A DNA stretch of 13,778 nt from Lachnospiraceae bacterium (GTDB lineage: Bacteria > Bacillota > Clostridia > Lachnospirales > Lachnospiraceae). Below, piece after piece: positions 7,017 through 13,778 of this stretch. A program made the position numbers and the translations under genes. The notes under the pieces were generated by a model. That model was not told where the DNA came from and made no database searches. It was given only the letters and a program-made list of their open reading frames with translations. The stretch lies in NCBI GenBank assembly GCA_900769175.1, contig CAAGFP010000077.1, positions 1 to 13,778 of the forward strand. The letters run 5' to 3'. The first letter of the stretch is position 1. Each line of letters starts with the position of its first letter.

Positions 7017-8336
7017 TTATCTTTTATTGTTTTTCTTTTTATGCTTGTTATTATTTCTATTATTTCCGCTATTTTGTTTCTGCCTTGCCGGTTTTACAAT
7101 CTCTTCCATAAGTTCAGTGATTTCTTCAATGTTTTCGTCATCTGCAAACGTATCGGCATGTTCAGTCGTATCCTCAATGAATGAAGACTCAGCGGAAAGA
7201 GATTCTTTTAATTCTTCATCAGCGGATTCTTTCACATCCTCATCCAATAAAACCTTATCAGAAACTGCTTCTGATAATTCATTATTCGAAGTTGAATTCA
7301 ATATAGGTTCTTTTGTTTCATCCGAAACATTTCCGGATAATTCATAAGACTCTTCACTTTGTATCGATTCGGTTTTATTATCCTCCAAGACAGACTCACG
7401 GACTTTACTTCTCGACTCGTTCAATGCAGGCTTCTGCGTTTCATTTATCGTCCCGTCCGAATCAGGCTCCTGCATTTTGATTGTCGTCTCGTCCAAAGCA
7501 GATTCCTGCGTTTCATTTGTCGGCTCATCCGGACAAATGCCCGTCGTCTCTGTTTCGGTTTCCGTTAAGACAGGATCTAAATTTAGAGAATTCCCATTAT
7601 CAGATCCTTTGTCTGCATAATTGTCTGACATTTCATTCGATGCATCGCCAGAGAATTCCGTTTTGGAATTCATTTTATTCCTATCAATACGTTCTTCACT
7701 TTTTTTTCTTAAATAGGTTCTTCTCTCTTCTCCCTTAATGAGACGAACAATATTCTTTCTATGCTGGAACAAAGCAAGGATTACGAGAGCGAAAACCACT
7801 CCGTAGAGTTCCAATAACGCAATCTGGCTCATTCCAAGGAAACCTGCCTGCCCAAAGATAATAACCTCGGCAAGGAAAGTAAATAATAACATAATGGAAG
7901 ACAATGAAACATAATGCGTTAGGAAAAATGTACCAAAAAACGTTACTACACACGCAGGTATGATTGGCCCGAAAAAGGATAAAGCCATTCCGCCAAAGCA
8001 GGCAATCCCTTTCCCACCCTTGAAATGCAAAAAGAACGGATAATCATGCCCGAGGATAATACCGAATGCCGTATAAATTTTAATCAGATAATAATAATCC
8101 GGATATAATTTCTTAAAAATCAGGCATGCAACAAAAATACCAAGAAAACATTTCAGCAAATCCCCTGCCAGTACAATTCCGCCGGAGCGTTTTCCAAGCA
8201 CTCGTAAGGTGTTTGTTGTACCTGCGTTACCGCTTCCGTGTTCTCTGATATCAATTCCCTGTGCTTTACCGACTATATATGCGGTCGGAATCAAGCCAAA
8301 AACATATCCGATTAACAGACAGAATAAACGAAACAT
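7017..8336 (-). CDS. plsY: Glycerol-3-phosphate acyltransferase PlsY with a long acidic C-terminal tail
   Basis: Residues 1-206 are a complete PlsY, the integral membrane enzyme that transfers the acyl group of acyl-phosphate (made by PlsX) to glycerol-3-phosphate, giving lysophosphatidate. The three cytoplasmic family motifs are present: GSGNAGTTNTLR (34-45), HDYPFFLHFKGGKGIA, and HRKNIVRLIKGEE (192-204), among five predicted membrane segments. PlsY normally ends here, at about 200 residues. This protein continues for 233 more, giving 439. The extra part is low-complexity, rich in Glu, Asp, Ser, Thr and Asn, contains degenerate 12-residue repeats (266-325), and ends in a basic Asn/Lys/Arg stretch (about 415-439). 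By the known PlsY topology the tail is cytoplasmic. The start overlaps the der stop by one base (TAATG). The frame is open throughout, so this is not a frameshift artefact within the window. Confidence 0.93.
   Translation of the reverse strand: MFRLFCLLIGYVFGLIPTAYIVGKAQGIDIREHGSGNAGTTNTLRVLGKRSGGIVLAGDLLKCFLGIFVACLIFKKLYPDYYYLIKIYTAFGIILGHDYPFFLHFKGGKGIACFGGMALSFFGPIIPACVVTFFGTFFLTHYVSLSSIMLLFTFLAEVIIFGQAGFLGMSQIALLELYGVVFALVILALFQHRKNIVRLIKGEERRTYLRKKSEERIDRNKMNSKTEFSGDASNEMSDNYADKGSDNGNSLNLDPVLTETETETTGICPDEPTNETQESALDETTIKMQEPDSDGTINETQKPALNESRSKVRESVLEDNKTESIQSEESYELSGNVSDETKEPILNSTSNNELSEAVSDKVLLDEDVKESADEELKESLSAESSFIEDTTEHADTFADDENIEEITELMEEIVKPARQKQNSGNNRNNNKHKKKNNKR
7362..7541 (-). 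repeat. Degenerate 36-bp tandem repeats inside the plsY tail
   Basis: Five consecutive 36-bp units encode residues 266-325. Read as protein they are GICPDEPTNETQ, ESALDETTIKMQ, EPDSDGTINETQ, KPALNESRSKVR and ESVLEDNKTESI. On the plus strand the period shows as CTGCRTTT boxes starting at 7434, 7470 and 7506, exactly 36 bp apart. The length is a multiple of three, so unit gain or loss would keep the frame. The units have diverged considerably, so the expansion looks old. Confidence 0.8.
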
Positions 8337-9673
8337 TATGCTTCATCCTTTCTTTCTCTTATTATAAAATGTAACGGAGTACCGCGAAAACCAAAACTGT
8401 CACGAATTCGGTTTTCAATATATCTGGTATATGAAAAATGCATCAATTCCTTGTCATTTACAAATATGACAAACGTGGGAGGTTTGACAGAAACCTGAGT
8501 AATGTAATAAAGCCTTAGTCTCTTTCCTTTATCGGTCGGCGGCTGTTGCATCGCAACTGCTTCTGTCATAATTTCATTTAAAACACCGGTCGCTACCCTC
8601 ATAGCATGATTTTCCATGACTACATCGATCATTTCGAATAGTTTTGGCAATCTCTGACCGGTTTCGGCAGAGACAAAAAGAAGCTCTGCATAAGGCATGA
8701 AGCTTAACATATCACGAATATTCTTTGTGAAAACATTCATGGTTTTGTCATTCTTTTCGACCAAATCCCACTTATTGACTGCAATTATCATTGCTTTTCC
8801 GCACTCATGGGCAATACCGGCAATTTTCGTATCCTGATCGGTCACCCCTTCCGTTGCATCAATCACAAGAACTACCACATCTGCTTTTTCTACTGCGGAA
8901 ACCGTTCTTACAATCATGTAATGCTCCAGGTCTTCTTTAATTTTACTCTTTCTTCGGACCCCGGCTGTGTCAATCAGTACATATTCCTTCCCATTATAAG
9001 TCACTTCAGTATCAACGGCATCTCTTGTCGTTCCTGCAATATCCGAAACAATTACTCGATTTTCACCGGTTAATCGGTTAATAATGGAGGATTTTCCGAC
9101 ATTCGGTTTCCCGACAATTGCTACTTTGGGACGCTCATCTTCTTCCTCCCCTTCAACATATTCGGGGAAATAAGAAATCACTTCATCGAGCATTTCTCCA
9201 AGTCCCAGTCGGTTCACGGAAGAAATCGGATAAGGTTCTCCGATTCCGAGCTGATAGAATTCATAAACATCCGCCTGATACTTTTCAAAACTGTCCACCT
9301 TATTTACTACCAGTACAACAGGCTTTTTACTTTTTCGAAGCATATTGGCGACATGGGAATCCGCATCCTGAAGTCCTTGTTTTACATCCACCAGAAAGAT
9401 AATTACATCCGCCGTGTCAATTGCGATCTGCGCCTGCGTACGCATCTGGGATAAAATTACATCTTTACTTTCCGGCTCGATACCTCCGGTATCAATCAAT
9501 GTAAATGTTCTGTCTAACCATGTTACATCAGTATATATTCGGTCACGGGTAATCCCCGGAGTATCTTTTACAATCGAAATCCGTTCGCCGGTCAACACAT
9601 TAAATAAAGTTGATTTACCGACGTTCGGACGCCCAATTACAGCCACAATGGGTTTTCTGTTTTTCTTTGCCAT
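8336..9673 (-). CDS. der: Ribosome-assembly GTPase Der (EngA)
   Basis: 445 residues from the ATG at 9673. Der has two tandem GTPase domains and a KH-like C-terminal domain and is needed for 50S ribosomal subunit assembly. First G domain: GRPNVGKST (14-22), switch GITRDR, DTGG, NKVD. Second: GKPNVGKSS, AGTTRDAVDT, DTAG, NKWD. The KH-like end carries RGTPLHFIIRERK. All G motifs are intact. Start choice is open. An in-frame GTG at 9682 would overlap the DUF512 stop as GTGA and add three residues (MRI). The ATG has a modest GTGAG just upstream and gives an N-terminus (MAKKNRKPIVAVIG) like known Der proteins, so I prefer it. It lies in the DUF512-der-plsY-gpsA operon, overlapping plsY by one base. 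Confidence 0.97.
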   Translation of the reverse strand: MAKKNRKPIVAVIGRPNVGKSTLFNVLTGERISIVKDTPGITRDRIYTDVTWLDRTFTLIDTGGIEPESKDVILSQMRTQAQIAIDTADVIIFLVDVKQGLQDADSHVANMLRKSKKPVVLVVNKVDSFEKYQADVYEFYQLGIGEPYPISSVNRLGLGEMLDEVISYFPEYVEGEEEDERPKVAIVGKPNVGKSSIINRLTGENRVIVSDIAGTTRDAVDTEVTYNGKEYVLIDTAGVRRKSKIKEDLEHYMIVRTVSAVEKADVVVLVIDATEGVTDQDTKIAGIAHECGKAMIIAVNKWDLVEKNDKTMNVFTKNIRDMLSFMPYAELLFVSAETGQRLPKLFEMIDVVMENHAMRVATGVLNEIMTEAVAMQQPPTDKGKRLRLYYITQVSVKPPTFVIFVNDKELMHFSYTRYIENRIRDSFGFRGTPLHFIIRERKDEA

Positions 9674-9678
9674 AATTC

Positions 9679-10992
9679 TCACTTTCTTATAAGAGATAAA
9701 ATAAAATCCTGACCGCTTGATTTTACAATATCTGTTTTAACTTGTAAAGCCCTGCCCAGTTCCGGAATATGAACATCATCGAGGAAAACATCTTCTCCGC
9801 TGCGGAGCATACATTCGGGAATCAGTAAAACCTCTCCCAGTTCTTTCCCTTTTAATTGATTCATAATATCCGTTGCCGTAACAAGTCCGGTAACCGTAAT
9901 TCTTTCTCCGAAAAAGTCATTTCGAATCGGATATACATGAATCTTCAAATCCGGAAAAAGAGACATTATTTGATCCGCAGCTTCTTTGATTGTCGGATAA
10001 GATAAATAGCCTGTTACACAGGATGCTTCCTTATAGCGGGGCATATATCCGTCTAAATTCCCGAAGAAATCATTAAACTCTTCGCAGAACAGCCGAATCA
10101 TTCCCACACCGTTTTCAAGTTGAAGATATCCGTCATAACTGTCTTCTTCAGGAATCGGGGAATCAGCCAGTAAATACCATTCATCCGAAGCATGAACGAA
10201 GTGAAGTCCGAATTCTTCATACGCTTTTCTCTGCCATTTATTTACGGTTTCAATAACCGTTTTGGCATCTTCTTTCGTAAAGGGCATAAGCGGATAAAGA
10301 CCGTCTCTGAATTTCGATAATCCGACCGGAACAATGGACACACTTTCCAATAACGGAAGATATTCATAAAGTTTTTCAAGGGAATACTCTAATTCTTCTT
10401 TATCATTAATGTCTTTACAAAGCACAATTTGTCCATTCATATGAATGCCGGCTTCCTTAAAACGCTCAACCTTCTTTAAAGCATCTCCCGCAAAACGGTT
10501 ATTTAACATCTTACAGCGAAGCACAGGATTCATGGTCTGAAAAGAAATATTAATCGGTTCTAAGCGATAACGGATAATACGATCCATATCTTCATCCGAC
10601 ATATTCGTCAATGTCACGTAATTGCCCTGAAGAAAAGACAATCTTGCGTCATCATCTTTAAAATATAACGTTTCTCGCATTCCGGGAGGCATTTGATCAA
10701 TAAAACAGAAAATGCATTTATTATGACAGGAACGATAGGAATCCATGAATTCATTTTCGAATTCAATTCCCAAATCATCATCCATTTCTTTCTCAATTTC
10801 AATTTCATATTCTTCCCCGTCATTATCTTTCATAAGAAGAAGTATATATTCATCCTGAACGAGAAACCGGTAATCAAAGATATCCTTTATTTCTTTATCA
10901 TTGATTTTTAACAGCTCTTCTCCGGGCAGAATCCCGCATTCATCTGCTATACTATCCGGAAAAACTGATTTTATAATATGTTTCGTTTTCAT
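9679..10992 (-). CDS. DUF512 family protein with PDZ-like and radical-SAM-type iron-sulfur domains
   Basis: 437 residues. The N-terminus (about 5-68) looks like a PDZ domain: SVFPDSIADECGILPGEELLKIN. Then comes a radical-SAM-type cluster motif CHNKCIFC (Cys89, Cys93, Cys96, spacing CX3CX2C), followed by the conserved FIDQMPPGMR and LSFLQGNYVTLTN segments. The C-terminal half is the DUF512 region, with VPVGLSKFR, YPIRNDFFGERITVTGL and the conserved LIPECMLRSGEDVFLDD. No specific reaction is established that I know of; it is expected to bind a [4Fe-4S] cluster in the cytosol. It is the first gene before der and is very close to it (overlap or five-base gap, depending on the der start), so a link to ribosome or RNA metabolism is a contextual guess only. 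The start at 10992 has AGGTAG upstream. Confidence 0.9.
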   Translation of the reverse strand: MKTKHIIKSVFPDSIADECGILPGEELLKINDKEIKDIFDYRFLVQDEYILLLMKDNDGEEYEIEIEKEMDDDLGIEFENEFMDSYRSCHNKCIFCFIDQMPPGMRETLYFKDDDARLSFLQGNYVTLTNMSDEDMDRIIRYRLEPINISFQTMNPVLRCKMLNNRFAGDALKKVERFKEAGIHMNGQIVLCKDINDKEELEYSLEKLYEYLPLLESVSIVPVGLSKFRDGLYPLMPFTKEDAKTVIETVNKWQRKAYEEFGLHFVHASDEWYLLADSPIPEEDSYDGYLQLENGVGMIRLFCEEFNDFFGNLDGYMPRYKEASCVTGYLSYPTIKEAADQIMSLFPDLKIHVYPIRNDFFGERITVTGLVTATDIMNQLKGKELGEVLLIPECMLRSGEDVFLDDVHIPELGRALQVKTDIVKSSGQDFILSLIRK

Positions 10993-11199
10993 AAAACTAC
11001 CTGTAATATCCCATTTTAACCTTATTCTATTGATTGATGTCGGATTCGAAGGTTTTCATGAATCCTGCGGATTGTTTGTATTTTTCTGCCATTTTCAGCG
11101 AATTTATAACCATACATTCTATCCTGTTTTTATTATCATACACTTATTTCCCAAAAATCTCAATCAGTATGCATGAAGAAAGCGTTTTCTAAGTGCTTG

Positions 11200-11235
11200 A
11201 AAAAACCGTTTCCTGACTACCCGAGAGATACGGTT
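11200..11235 (-). terminator. Terminator-like hairpin in the leader of the DUF512-der operon (possible attenuator)
   Basis: Read on the minus strand, AACCGT (11235-11230) pairs perfectly with ACGGTT (11209-11204). A few further pairs lie inside a mismatch, and a T-run of six (11205-11200) covers the stem end and tail. No gene lies upstream that it could simply end, so if it works it would act within the operon leader. The segment GACCGCTTC (11281-11273) can instead pair with GAAACGGTT (11212-11204), eight of nine positions including one G-U, which would disrupt the hairpin. Confidence 0.4.
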
Positions 11236-11333
11236 CATATTTGATTTAAAAATCGCCGGATATTTGCCTAAAGAAGCGGTCTTAAATTTCTGCCTCCAAA
11301 TTTCAATTTGGGTATTCCTTATTTTATAAAATG

Positions 11334-11342
11334 TATTATACT
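11334..11342 (+). promoter_or_regulatory. Candidate -10 region for the pyrophosphokinase gene
   Basis: TATTAT (11334-11339) and TATACT (11337-11342) are both plausible -10 hexamers about 45-50 bp before the ATG. No good -35 is seen at standard spacing; TTGGGT at 11308-11313 is 20 bp from the first hexamer. The second hexamer is part of the perfect palindrome ATACTAGTAT (11338-11347). Confidence 0.35.
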
Positions 11343-11365
11343 AGTATGCGAAAGAAAAATGTGAA
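11335..11365 (-). promoter_or_regulatory. Candidate promoter for the DUF512-der-plsY-gpsA operon
   Basis: On the minus strand there is a perfect -10 hexamer TATAAT (11340-11335). Upstream is TTCACA (11365-11360), five of six matches to the -35 consensus, but the spacer is 19 bp, longer than ideal. Transcription would start near 11328, leaving a leader of about 335 bases before the DUF512 ATG. It overlaps the plus-strand promoter candidate. Confidence 0.4.
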
Positions 11366-11385
11366 ATACACATAAGGAGAATAAA

Positions 11386-12579
11386 ATGTCTACACTTCAG
11401 GAATTAGAACAGGCAACTCCGGTTGCTCCGCTTAAACTACTTGCACTTCCCGGTGCGAAGGAACTTGGTGAAAAAATCAACCGTCATCTCGTAAATTACC
11501 GTAGAACCATCAACAATGTACATACCTCCGATCGTGCCTTCCATGGCTATGTAGCAGATGATTATATGATTCATTATTCGGTTCCGCGATTTGGAAGCGG
11601 AGAAGGAAAAGGCTCTTTATACGATACCGTCAGAGGAAAAGATTTATATTTTATCGTGGATGTATGCAATCACAGTCTAACCTATAAAATGTTCGGATAC
11701 GAGAATCATATGTCTCCGGATGACCATTATCAGGATCTGAAACGTATGATTGCGACTGTGGAGGGGAAAGCACATCGAATCAATGTAATCATGCCATTTA
11801 TGTATGAAGGAAGACAACATAAAAGAAGCGGACGCGAATCCTTAGACTGTGCTTACGCCTTGGAAGAGCTTGCGAAAATGGGCGTAAACAATTTCATTAC
11901 CTTCGACTGCCATGACCCGAGAGTCCAGAATGCAACTCCATTGTGCGGATTCGATAATTTTACTCCCAATTTCCAATTTGCCAAAACACTGCTTTCCAAC
12001 GAAAGTGGCTTAATCATTGATAAAAACCACACCGTTGTCATCAGCCCGGACGAAGGAGCTCTTGACCGTGCCGTATATTTCTCATCCGTATTGGGTGTGG
12101 ATGCCGGTATGTTTTACAAAAGAAGGGATTACACCAAAATCGTAAACGGAAAAAATCCGATTGTCGCACATGAGTTCCTGGGCGATAAACTGGAAGGCAA
12201 AGATGTCATCATCATCGATGATATGATTTCATCCGGTGACAGCATGATAGATACCTCCAGACAATTAAAGGAAATGGGAGCCAAAAAAGTATACATCTGC
12301 TGTACCTTCGGATTATTCACAAACGGACTCGATTCCTTTGACAAAGCATATGAAAACGGATATTTTGACCGCGTCATTACAACCAATTTAACCTATACGA
12401 TACCTGAAATTTTAACAAGACCTTATTACTTACAGTCCGATATGAGTGAATTTACCGCTAATATCATTGATTATATGAATCATGATATTTCATTAACACA
12501 CGCCCTGACTCCTACCGAACAGATTCAAGAAATCGTAAAACTTTATAACGAAAGAAGCATTCATTCAATTTCCGGATAA
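11386..12579 (+). CDS. prs: Ribose-phosphate pyrophosphokinase, long divergent form
   Basis: 397 residues. The enzyme makes PRPP from ribose-5-phosphate and ATP, feeding purine, pyrimidine, NAD, histidine and tryptophan synthesis and base salvage. The classical enzyme is about 315 residues. This longer variant keeps the landmarks: an ATP-loop counterpart RQHKRSGRES (143-152), DCHDPRVQ (174-181) with the conserved His176, SPDEGALDRA, KRRDY, and the PRPP-binding loop VIIIDDMISSGDSM (274-287). Several of these differ from the classical wording (RQDRK, DLHA, VDDMIDTAGT), so kinetics or regulation may differ. A strong AAGGAGA lies five bases before the ATG. It is a single-gene unit transcribed opposite to everything else. 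Its 3' end overlaps the amidase gene by 15 bp, and its terminator lies inside that gene. Confidence 0.92.
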   Translation: MSTLQELEQATPVAPLKLLALPGAKELGEKINRHLVNYRRTINNVHTSDRAFHGYVADDYMIHYSVPRFGSGEGKGSLYDTVRGKDLYFIVDVCNHSLTYKMFGYENHMSPDDHYQDLKRMIATVEGKAHRINVIMPFMYEGRQHKRSGRESLDCAYALEELAKMGVNNFITFDCHDPRVQNATPLCGFDNFTPNFQFAKTLLSNESGLIIDKNHTVVISPDEGALDRAVYFSSVLGVDAGMFYKRRDYTKIVNGKNPIVAHEFLGDKLEGKDVIIIDDMISSGDSMIDTSRQLKEMGAKKVYICCTFGLFTNGLDSFDKAYENGYFDRVITTNLTYTIPEILTRPYYLQSDMSEFTANIIDYMNHDISLTHALTPTEQIQEIVKLYNERSIHSISG

Positions 12580-13778
12580 TCGTTTGAATCGTTCCAGAAA
12601 GAAATAGAATAATGCAGAAATCCCACCGGTCAAACCTCCGATTATCAGGACAAGCCGGTGGATTTTTTCGTCCACGGAACCGGAAAACAGATTCTCAAAC
12701 TGATATAATTCCTGCTCTTCTTTTAATTCCTGCATGACGGGATCCTCCTGAATGAAGTTCGAAATATGGTACTGTTCATAATAAGGAGTTAAATCGATTT
12801 CTTCGCTGATATGATGCAGGGAATTCGAATTGCAAACCCGTATGATTACTTCTTTTGAATTTACCACAGGAAGTAAAATATCCATTTCCCCATCGATTCC
12901 CCAGAAATCAATCGGGTCACTGTAACTTTGTCCACCATTTAGAGAATATTCATAGCTTACTATCTGACTCTCCGGTTCATTTACTTTAACCGTTGCAATT
13001 AATTTTTCTTTTTTTTCATCAAATCCTTTTATCGTACAGTTTACGGATAACGGTCCGGTGGAATCCAAAGCCAATACTCTTTGCGGAAGCGCAATATCAC
13101 GTGTTTTGATTCTTTTATAATCTACACCCAGTTTTTCACTTGATAAACGATAATTCATCGCAACTGCCGTTGCATCGAGTTTCCCAAGTATTTCAAGAGC
13201 ATTCGCATTATCATAAAAGGAATACTCTTCTTTGCAATCAAGATAACAATGCTCGATAATCACTGCAGGAATCTGATAAAGGGCGGATTCACGAATCACC
13301 CCGTAATAATCTGTCCCCAGTTCATTCAATCTGGTATTGATCATGGTTTTTGTTAATCCGAGGTCCTTCAACAATAGGTTTTCCACAATCGAAAAAGAAG
13401 TTGCTTCTGCTTTTAATGCTCCTTGTGAAGAAATCCACATTTCAGCGCCATAATTTTCATGTGTTTCGGACATATTGAAATGAAGACTTAAGAGAATATC
13501 TGCATTTTTCATCTTCGCGAACTGAGCGCGTTCCACCAATTCTAAGGATTCATCCTTTTCTCTTGTCAGATATACATCAACATTATCATATAATTCCAGT
13601 TCTTTTTTCATTGCATATGCAACTCTTAATGTCAGTTCCTTCTCAATTACATGATTGTATTTCGCACCTGGATTTTCACCACCATGCCCCGGATCAATCA
13701 CAATCTGAATCCGTTTCGGTGGCTTTGGGGCAGCAAAAGATGGTATTATTAAGTTTCCTGACAGAAAGAATAGGAGAA
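12565..13778 (-). CDS. Secreted or membrane-tethered N-acetylmuramoyl-L-alanine amidase (Amidase_3; 5' end cut off by the window edge)
   Basis: 403 residues are visible; the frame is open to the right edge, so the N-terminus is missing. The first visible residues (LLFFLSGNLIIPSFAAPKPPKR) look like the hydrophobic core and cleavage region of a signal peptide. The zinc amidase domain follows. Numbering from the first full visible codon, ligands are His31 in DPGHGG, Glu45 in IEKE and His99 in SLHFN, with catalytic Glu175 in IIEHCYLD. It cleaves the bond between muramic acid and L-alanine in peptidoglycan. After about residue 200 comes a region resembling an Ig-like beta domain (VSYEYSLNGGQSY). 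A C-terminal hydrophobic segment (about 375-393) is followed by basic residues, so the enzyme may stay anchored outside the membrane. A GTG at 13701 lies within the catalytic motif and is not the true start. Confidence 0.92.
   Translation of the reverse strand, partial: LLFFLSGNLIIPSFAAPKPPKRIQIVIDPGHGGENPGAKYNHVIEKELTLRVAYAMKKELELYDNVDVYLTREKDESLELVERAQFAKMKNADILLSLHFNMSETHENYGAEMWISSQGALKAEATSFSIVENLLLKDLGLTKTMINTRLNELGTDYYGVIRESALYQIPAVIIEHCYLDCKEEYSFYDNANALEILGKLDATAVAMNYRLSSEKLGVDYKRIKTRDIALPQRVLALDSTGPLSVNCTIKGFDEKKEKLIATVKVNEPESQIVSYEYSLNGGQSYSDPIDFWGIDGEMDILLPVVNSKEVIIRVCNSNSLHHISEEIDLTPYYEQYHISNFIQEDPVMQELKEEQELYQFENLFSGSVDEKIHRLVLIIGGLTGGISALFYFFLERFKRLSGN
12623..12668 (+). terminator. 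Rho-independent terminator of the pyrophosphokinase gene, embedded in the opposing amidase gene
   Basis: CCACCGG (12623-12629) pairs perfectly with CCGGTGG (12655-12661). Inside the 25-base loop, CCT (12635-12637) can pair with AGG (12647-12649). A run of six Ts (12663-12668) follows after one A. It begins 44 bp past the prs stop codon. On the other strand the same bases encode amidase residues KIHRLVLIIGGLTGG at the start of its membrane segment. Confidence 0.85.

Larger units (their letters stand above)
10993..11385. other. Divergent intergenic region (393 bp) between the DUF512-der operon and the pyrophosphokinase gene
   Basis: No convincing coding sequence is present. A 91-codon open frame on the plus strand (10901-11176) overlaps the start of the DUF512 gene in antisense and looks like a shadow. 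The region holds overlapping divergent promoter-like elements near 11334-11365, a 14-bp palindrome CAAATTTCAATTTG (11297-11310), and a minus-strand terminator-like hairpin (11200-11235) with a competing upstream pairing segment (11273-11281). The stretch 10993-11199 is AT-rich with nothing I can name. Confidence 0.6.

Noticed and set aside
6729..7184. 151-codon plus-strand frame opposite gpsA and the plsY tail
   Set aside because: It is a Ser/Phe/Ile-rich antisense shadow of biased coding sequence, has no ribosome binding site that I can see, and overlaps two clearly real genes.
7362..7541. 36-bp periodicity resembling a CRISPR array
   Set aside because: Units are contiguous with no unique spacers, are highly diverged, and are in frame inside plsY; it is a coding tandem repeat.
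10901..11176. 91-codon plus-strand frame reaching into the intergenic region
   Set aside because: It starts inside the DUF512 gene on the opposite strand, and the protein has no recognisable features.
13699..13701. GTG at 13701 as the amidase start
   Set aside because: It lies inside the conserved IVIDPGHGG motif. The frame continues upstream with a signal-peptide-like stretch to the window edge, so the gene is truncated by the window rather than starting here.
1..13778. A defence, toxin-antitoxin, phage or mobile system
   Set aside because: All genes are housekeeping, salvage, sporulation or cell-wall types. No transposase, integrase, terminal inverted repeats or att-like direct repeats were seen.

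Overview
The window looks like an ordinary chromosomal core region of an AT-rich, endospore-forming member of the Clostridia, most likely Lachnospiraceae-like. The support is a full-length spoIVA with a sigma-E-type promoter, the der-(plsY)-gpsA-...-spoIVA gene order (a version of the arrangement known in Bacillus), AGGAGG-type ribosome binding sites, and tight operon spacing. I see no mobile element, phage gene, CRISPR array, tRNA or rRNA.

Layout. Nine genes run on the minus strand from about 11 kb down to the left edge. In transcription order they are: a PDZ/radical-SAM DUF512 protein, the ribosome-assembly GTPase Der, the acyltransferase PlsY, the glycerol-3-phosphate dehydrogenase GpsA, a 79-residue unknown protein, SpoIVA, then after a terminator purine-nucleoside phosphorylase, cytidine deaminase, an MTA/SAH-deaminase-type amidohydrolase, and a membrane-anchored MutS-like ATPase cut off by the left edge. 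A 393-bp divergent intergenic region separates this block from a plus-strand gene for a long-form ribose-phosphate pyrophosphokinase. That gene converges on, and overlaps by 15 bp, a minus-strand N-acetylmuramoyl-L-alanine amidase cut off by the right edge.

How the genes work together. GpsA makes glycerol-3-phosphate and PlsY acylates it, so two consecutive steps of phospholipid synthesis lie side by side, co-transcribed with Der. SpoIVA has its own mother-cell promoter. The three enzymes after it form a nucleoside-salvage cassette. The pyrophosphokinase supplies PRPP for base salvage from its own transcription unit. The amidase is a secreted or membrane-tethered cell-wall hydrolase.

The most unusual points are these. 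PlsY carries a 233-residue acidic, repeat-containing cytoplasmic tail ending in a basic Asn/Lys stretch. The pyrophosphokinase terminator is embedded antisense in the transmembrane-coding part of the amidase gene. The leader of the DUF512-der operon has a terminator-like hairpin with a competing upstream pairing partner, which suggests an attenuator of unknown type. No clear new defence or accessory system is visible.
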